Source of the DNA: Sphingomonadales bacterium Ga0077557
Lineage (GTDB): Bacteria > Pseudomonadota > Alphaproteobacteria > Sphingomonadales > Sphingomonadaceae
NCBI GenBank assembly: GCA_001464615.1
Contig: LNFI01000024.1
Location: 1-45,269 of the forward strand
Direction of reading: 5' to 3'
DNA length: 45,269 nt
Of the stretch, positions 42,485 to 45,269 are shown in pieces. The stretch's first letter is position 1. Every line of letters begins with the position of its first letter. The notes under the pieces are model-generated. The model had not been told where the DNA came from. It saw only the letters and a list, made by a program, of their open reading frames with translations, and made no database searches. The position numbers and the translations under genes are program-made.

Positions 42485-43255
42485 ATGGCCAGCGCCCCGC
42501 AGGGACTCCCGCTTTTTTACAATTCGCTCGAACCGCTTTCGAGCCAGGCGCATGCCGATTATCGCATTCGTCCAGCGATGACGGCACCCTTTTTGATTGG
42601 CCAGCATGCCATCCCCGTGACCGTTGACGAATTCGCGCTGGTTCAGCGTTTCATGCCGATCGTCTTTTCGACGGGCCCCGATGCCATTCCGCTGGCGCTG
42701 ATGGGCCTGAACGAGGGCGTTAACGTGTTTGTCGACGCAGAGGGCAAGATCAACCTGCCGAATTTCTACGTGCCGGCCTATATCCGCCGTTACCCCTATA
42801 TGCTCGCCAAGCTGACCCCGAATGCCGAGGAACTGTCCTTGTGCTTCGACCCAACCTCCGACACGATCGGCAAGTTTGATGAAGGCGAGGCGTTGTTCGC
42901 TGATGGCCAGCCGACCGAGACGACCAAGAATATCCTGTCGTTCAACGAGATGTTTGAACAGGCCGGTGCCCGGACGGCAGCATTTATGCGCGATCTGACC
43001 GAGTCCGAATTGCTGATGGACGGTGAAGTCAGCATCCAGGCTGATGGTGTTGCGCAGCCCTATGTCTATCGCGGCTTCCAGATGGTGAATGAAGAAAAGC
43101 TGATGGACCTGCGCGGCGATCAGCTCCGCAAGATGGCCAAATCGGGCATGCTGCCCTTGCTCTATGCGCACCTTTTCTCGCTGTCGCAGATGCGGGAGAT
43201 TTTCCAGATGCAGGCGGAGCAGGGCAAGACCCCGCCGCCGGTATTGGCTGCCTAA
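42485..43255 (+). CDS. SapC family protein
   Basis: A 256-residue protein of the SapC family, named for a gene next to a surface-layer protein; its function is unknown. Family hallmarks are LIGQHAIPVTVDEFALVQRF, NVFVDAEGKINLPNFYVPAY, RRYPYM and LCFDP. There is no signal peptide or membrane segment. Three ATGs lie in a row (42479, 42482, 42485); the third has the best spacing from GGAG. A terminator-bounded candidate sRNA lies directly downstream. Confidence 0.85.
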   Translation: MASAPQGLPLFYNSLEPLSSQAHADYRIRPAMTAPFLIGQHAIPVTVDEFALVQRFMPIVFSTGPDAIPLALMGLNEGVNVFVDAEGKINLPNFYVPAYIRRYPYMLAKLTPNAEELSLCFDPTSDTIGKFDEGEALFADGQPTETTKNILSFNEMFEQAGARTAAFMRDLTESELLMDGEVSIQADGVAQPYVYRGFQMVNEEKLMDLRGDQLRKMAKSGMLPLLYAHLFSLSQMREIFQMQAEQGKTPPPVLAA

Positions 43256-43297
43256 GTCGTTCATTATAAGGGGGTTCGTTAAAACCCAATTTGGTGC

Positions 43298-43326
43298 TTG
43301 TAGCACCGCGAACCCAAACCTATATT
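43298..43326 (+). promoter_or_regulatory. promoter of the candidate sRNA
   Basis: TTGTAG (43298-43303) and TATATT (43321-43326) are separated by 17 bases and precede a structured, protein-free segment that ends in a strong terminator. The predicted start of transcription is near 43333. Confidence 0.5.
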
Positions 43327-43332
43327 GGTGAG

Positions 43333-43441
43333 GCGCGGCCCCGTGTTCCCCCCCTTTCACCGGGTTGCGCCACCCATCTTTCAGATGGGTACTCCCTGAA
43401 CCTTGGCCACCTCGCGCATCCGTTGCGCGGGGTGGTTTTTT
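43333..43441 (+). ncRNA. candidate small RNA with C-rich loop
   Basis: A segment of about 109 bases with no reading frame of note. It has three stem-loops. The first is closed by GGCGC/GCGCC (43332-43336 with 43367-43371), with an inner stem and seven consecutive C residues (43348-43354) exposed in the loop. The second is ACCCATC/GATGGGT with a 5-base loop (43372-43390). The third is a terminator (43407-43441). C-rich loops that pair with ribosome-binding sites are typical of alphaproteobacterial trans-acting sRNAs, including the suhB/ar14-type family, but I cannot confirm membership. Confidence 0.6.
43407..43441 (+). terminator. Rho-independent terminator
   Basis: CCACCTCGCGC (43407-43417) pairs with GCGCGGGGTGG (43425-43435) over 11 bp with one wobble, around a 7-base loop, followed by six T residues (43436-43441). 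It ends the candidate sRNA and lies 16 bases before the stop of the convergent amidohydrolase gene. Confidence 0.88.
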
Positions 43442-43457
43442 ATTGGGCTGTAGGCAC

Positions 43458-44315
43458 TTATTCGGCGGCCAGGGCGCTGGTGCTGGCGATTGCCTCGTCG
43501 GTGACGGCGGCGATCATCTGGCGAAGCAAGGCCGCCGTGGCGGCAAAGCCAGGCCCCGGCGATTCGAGCACAGAGTCGAGATAAAGGCTACGGTCAAATT
43601 CGATCTGCACGGCATGGATACCGCCCGCTGGCCGGGCATGGCGATCTAGGATATGCCCGCCCGAATAAGGGGAGTTGAGTGCATGGGCGATGCCCGCAGC
43701 CTCCGCCTCTGCCTCCAGCCTTGCGACAAAGCGCGGCCTTGCCGATTTGCCGAAACGATCGCCAAAAACGATCTGCGCGGCTTCTCCCGGCGGACCGATT
43801 GGTGGCATCGAATGAATATCGAGCAAGACCGCTACGCCGAATCGAGCGTGCGCCGCTGCCAGCAGATCGGCGAGGGCACCATGATAGGGCCGGTGATCGG
43901 CAACGATCCGGGCGGTCACGTCGGCATCGCTCAGCCTTTTGCCCCAAATCTCCCCGACATTAGCCAGCCGACGCGGGATCAGGCCCAGGCCGCTGCGCAA
44001 TTTTGCCGACATGGCCGGCTGCCTGGCCAGATCAGCGCCGTCATCCAGCTTGGGATCCCTTTCATGTTCGGCGCGATTGAGATCAATCCAGGCGCGGGCG
44101 GGGCGCTGGATCAGCGCGGTTTCCGCGCCGCGCGCCGCCAGCGCGAGCAGGTCGGCATGGCGATCCTCCAGGGCCAACAGCGCGGTAACGGGCACCCTGA
44201 TCGCCGCCAGCAACGCTGCGGGATAGTCACGTCCGGCATGGGGCACCGACAGGATCACCGGGCTTTGCGGCGGTACCGGACCGTGACAATTGGCTGAAAG
44301 GGCGCTGCGCGACAT
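43458..44315 (-). CDS. N-formylglutamate amidohydrolase
   Basis: A 285-residue enzyme of the FGase family, which hydrolyses N-formyl-glutamate in histidine breakdown or related N-acyl amino acids. Signature segments are VILSVPHAGRDYP, LALEDRHADLLAL, ARAWIDLNRAEHERD, LLDIHSMPPIG and GGIHAVQIEFDRSLYL, with His/Asp/Glu metal ligands. No hut genes are nearby. The start at 44315 is the most plausible; a longer frame to 44408 lacks support. It lies divergently next to cpdR. Confidence 0.88.
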   Translation of the reverse strand: MSRSALSANCHGPVPPQSPVILSVPHAGRDYPAALLAAIRVPVTALLALEDRHADLLALAARGAETALIQRPARAWIDLNRAEHERDPKLDDGADLARQPAMSAKLRSGLGLIPRRLANVGEIWGKRLSDADVTARIVADHRPYHGALADLLAAAHARFGVAVLLDIHSMPPIGPPGEAAQIVFGDRFGKSARPRFVARLEAEAEAAGIAHALNSPYSGGHILDRHARPAGGIHAVQIEFDRSLYLDSVLESPGPGFAATAALLRQMIAAVTDEAIASTSALAAE

Positions 44316-44443
44316 GAGGTGAGAGCCTAGGCCGACCGATTGGCGGCTGCAATCAACCCGATACGAACTATCTCGGCTTGGCTGGAAAATATTAAGGGCT
44401 TGGCGCATAAGGTGGGCGCAACAGGGACAATGGAAAGCCGGTC

Positions 44444-44821
44444 ATGATCAGGATTTTGCTGGCCGAGGATGATCGCGTGATGCGCGAATATCTGACGCGT
44501 GCGCTCGAACGATCGGGCTATGCGGTTACGGCGGTTGATCGCGGCACTGCCGCTATTCCCTTGCTGGAGACCGAGCCATTCGATCTTCTGCTTACCGATA
44601 TTGTCATGCCCGAGATGGACGGCATTGAACTCGCGCAAAAGGCGAGCGAGATGTGTCCAGAGCTGCGGGTCATGTTCATCACGGGCTTTGCCGCTGTCAC
44701 GCTGCGCGCAGGCAAATCAATGCCGCAGGCACGCGTCCTGTCGAAACCATTTCATCTGCGCGACCTGGTGCTGGAGGTCGATCGGATGTTTGAAATGGAT
44801 AAAGCGACGCGCGGACAGTGA
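44444..44821 (+). CDS. cpdR: CpdR response regulator
   Basis: A 125-residue single-domain receiver. The acidic pocket is AEDD (residues 7-10), the phosphoacceptor is D52 in LLTDIVMPEMDG, and the switch residues are T and K in FITGFAAVTL and LSKPFHLRDL. The sequence is the CpdR pattern known from Caulobacter and other alphaproteobacteria, where the unphosphorylated protein primes ClpXP for degradation of cell-cycle substrates. It lacks an output domain, as expected. It is a single gene followed by tRNA-Val. Confidence 0.94.
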   Translation: MIRILLAEDDRVMREYLTRALERSGYAVTAVDRGTAAIPLLETEPFDLLLTDIVMPEMDGIELAQKASEMCPELRVMFITGFAAVTLRAGKSMPQARVLSKPFHLRDLVLEVDRMFEMDKATRGQ

Positions 44822-44879
44822 GCCAGGGCGAAACGGCGCTTGCGCCCGACCGCCACCCCCGCTAAGGACGCGCTTTCGT

Positions 44880-44954
44880 GGGCGTGTAGCTCAGTGGTAG
44901 AGCACTGTGTTGACATCGCAGGGGTCGCAAGTTCAATCCTTGCCACGCCCACCA
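44880..44954 (+). tRNA. tRNA-Val(GAC)
   Basis: It folds as a complete cloverleaf: acceptor GGGCGTG/CACGCCC, D-arm GCTC/GAGC, anticodon stem CTGTG/CGCAG with loop TTGACAT (anticodon GAC, valine), T-arm GCAAG/CTTGC with TTCAATC, and encoded CCA at 44952-44954. The acceptor and T-arm sequence is the likely attachment site for the integrase whose remnant follows. Confidence 0.96.
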
Positions 44955-45068
44955 TTTTTCCCCGGATAAAACGCCCTGAAAGCCTTGGCTTAGCCGGGCT
45001 TTGTGCACCCGCACGGGGTCCATGACTAAGCCCTGATACCCGCTCAACACAAATCCAACACAGCGGGA

Positions 45069-45269
45069 TTGGGTATTGCAACGATTACCAAGCGTTCAGC
45101 CGGGTGGAGTGTACAGGTTCGCCGCAAAGGCTACGCGCAGCAGACACGGACCCTAGCCACCAAAGCGGAAGCATGTGTGGACGACCCCTGCGGTGCAAGA
45201 GCATTTTTTGCAGCGATGAGCACCGGTCGGGTGCATCCATGTGTTCGGCCTGTTCGCGCAGCACCGCAT
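45069..45269 (+). pseudogene. N-terminal remnant of a tyrosine-type integrase (partial at window end)
   Basis: From a TTG at 45069 one frame reads GIATITKRSAGWSVQVRRKG, then YAQQTRTLATKAEA. This is the usual arm-binding N-terminus of phage- and island-type tyrosine integrases. After about residue 35 the match is lost; an alternative frame reads VWTTPAVQEHFLQR before a stop, suggesting a frameshift. It lies 115 bases past tRNA-Val, the standard position of an integrase at its attachment site. The catalytic domain, if any, is outside the window. Confidence 0.6.

Noticed and set aside
41531..43360. A 609-codon minus-strand open frame across the dehydrogenase and SapC genes
   Set aside because: Antisense to two genes with clear conserved motifs, and it would run through the candidate sRNA.

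Overview
The window is GC-rich, densely coded DNA from an alphaproteobacterium, most likely a sphingomonad (Sphingomonas or Sphingopyxis-like). This is inferred from CpdR beside N-formylglutamate amidohydrolase, a TrcR/DUF1013 regulator, UrcA, SapC and DUF1192 proteins, and sphingomonad-type dispersed palindromic repeats. No rRNA is present, so the genus is not fixed.

Layout. 1-390: an IscA/SufA-type Fe-S protein. 0.4-8.6 kb: mostly minus-strand leucine/isovalerate catabolism (isovaleryl-CoA dehydrogenase, both methylcrotonyl-CoA carboxylase subunits, a DECR2-like reductase, a MaoC hydratase), with small membrane and NTF2-like genes between them. 8.8-13.2 kb: an APC permease, a frameshifted remnant, twin small membrane proteins, a nuclease toxin with its immunity gene, and twin GFA proteins. 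13.2-18.7 kb: aconitase A and a BigR-type sulfide/persulfide detoxification locus. 18.7-20.7 kb: a mosaic accessory segment. 20.5-24.7 kb: a fatty acyl-CoA ligase, a diguanylate cyclase and UrcA. 25-31.6 kb: ClpA, DUF1192, a quinone oxidoreductase, a GIY-YIG protein between repeats, and the YqiJ/YqiK flotillin pair. 31.6-44.8 kb: two glutathione transferases, a MarR regulator with its target, a LpxH-like phosphatase with a glycosyltransferase, TrcR, an MBL hydrolase, a DEAD-box helicase, an FAD-linked dehydrogenase, SapC, a candidate sRNA, N-formylglutamate amidohydrolase and CpdR. 44.9 kb to the end: tRNA-Val(GAC) followed by an integrase remnant.

The most unusual part is 18.7-20.7 kb. A dead REP-associated tyrosine transposase (three in-frame stops, HUH motif lost) is fused in frame to a second copy of the last 69 codons of the acyl-CoA ligase. 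That copy differs from the intact gene by 11 substitutions, all synonymous. Next to it lies a 1.24-kb segment with TGTCG/CGACA ends and an 18/21 inverted repeat carrying GTAAT motifs. It holds one gene, for a membrane-anchored coiled-coil protein with a SPOR-like C-terminus. It looks like a non-autonomous TnsB/TniA-type transposon.

Regulation can be read in several places. An 18-bp palindrome of one design lies upstream of two different small membrane proteins in the leucine region. A perfect 13-bp-arm inverted repeat overlaps the -10 element between the MarR gene and its neighbour. A candidate sRNA has a C7 loop and a strong terminator. Functions are inferred from sequence motifs and neighbourhood; no database search was possible.
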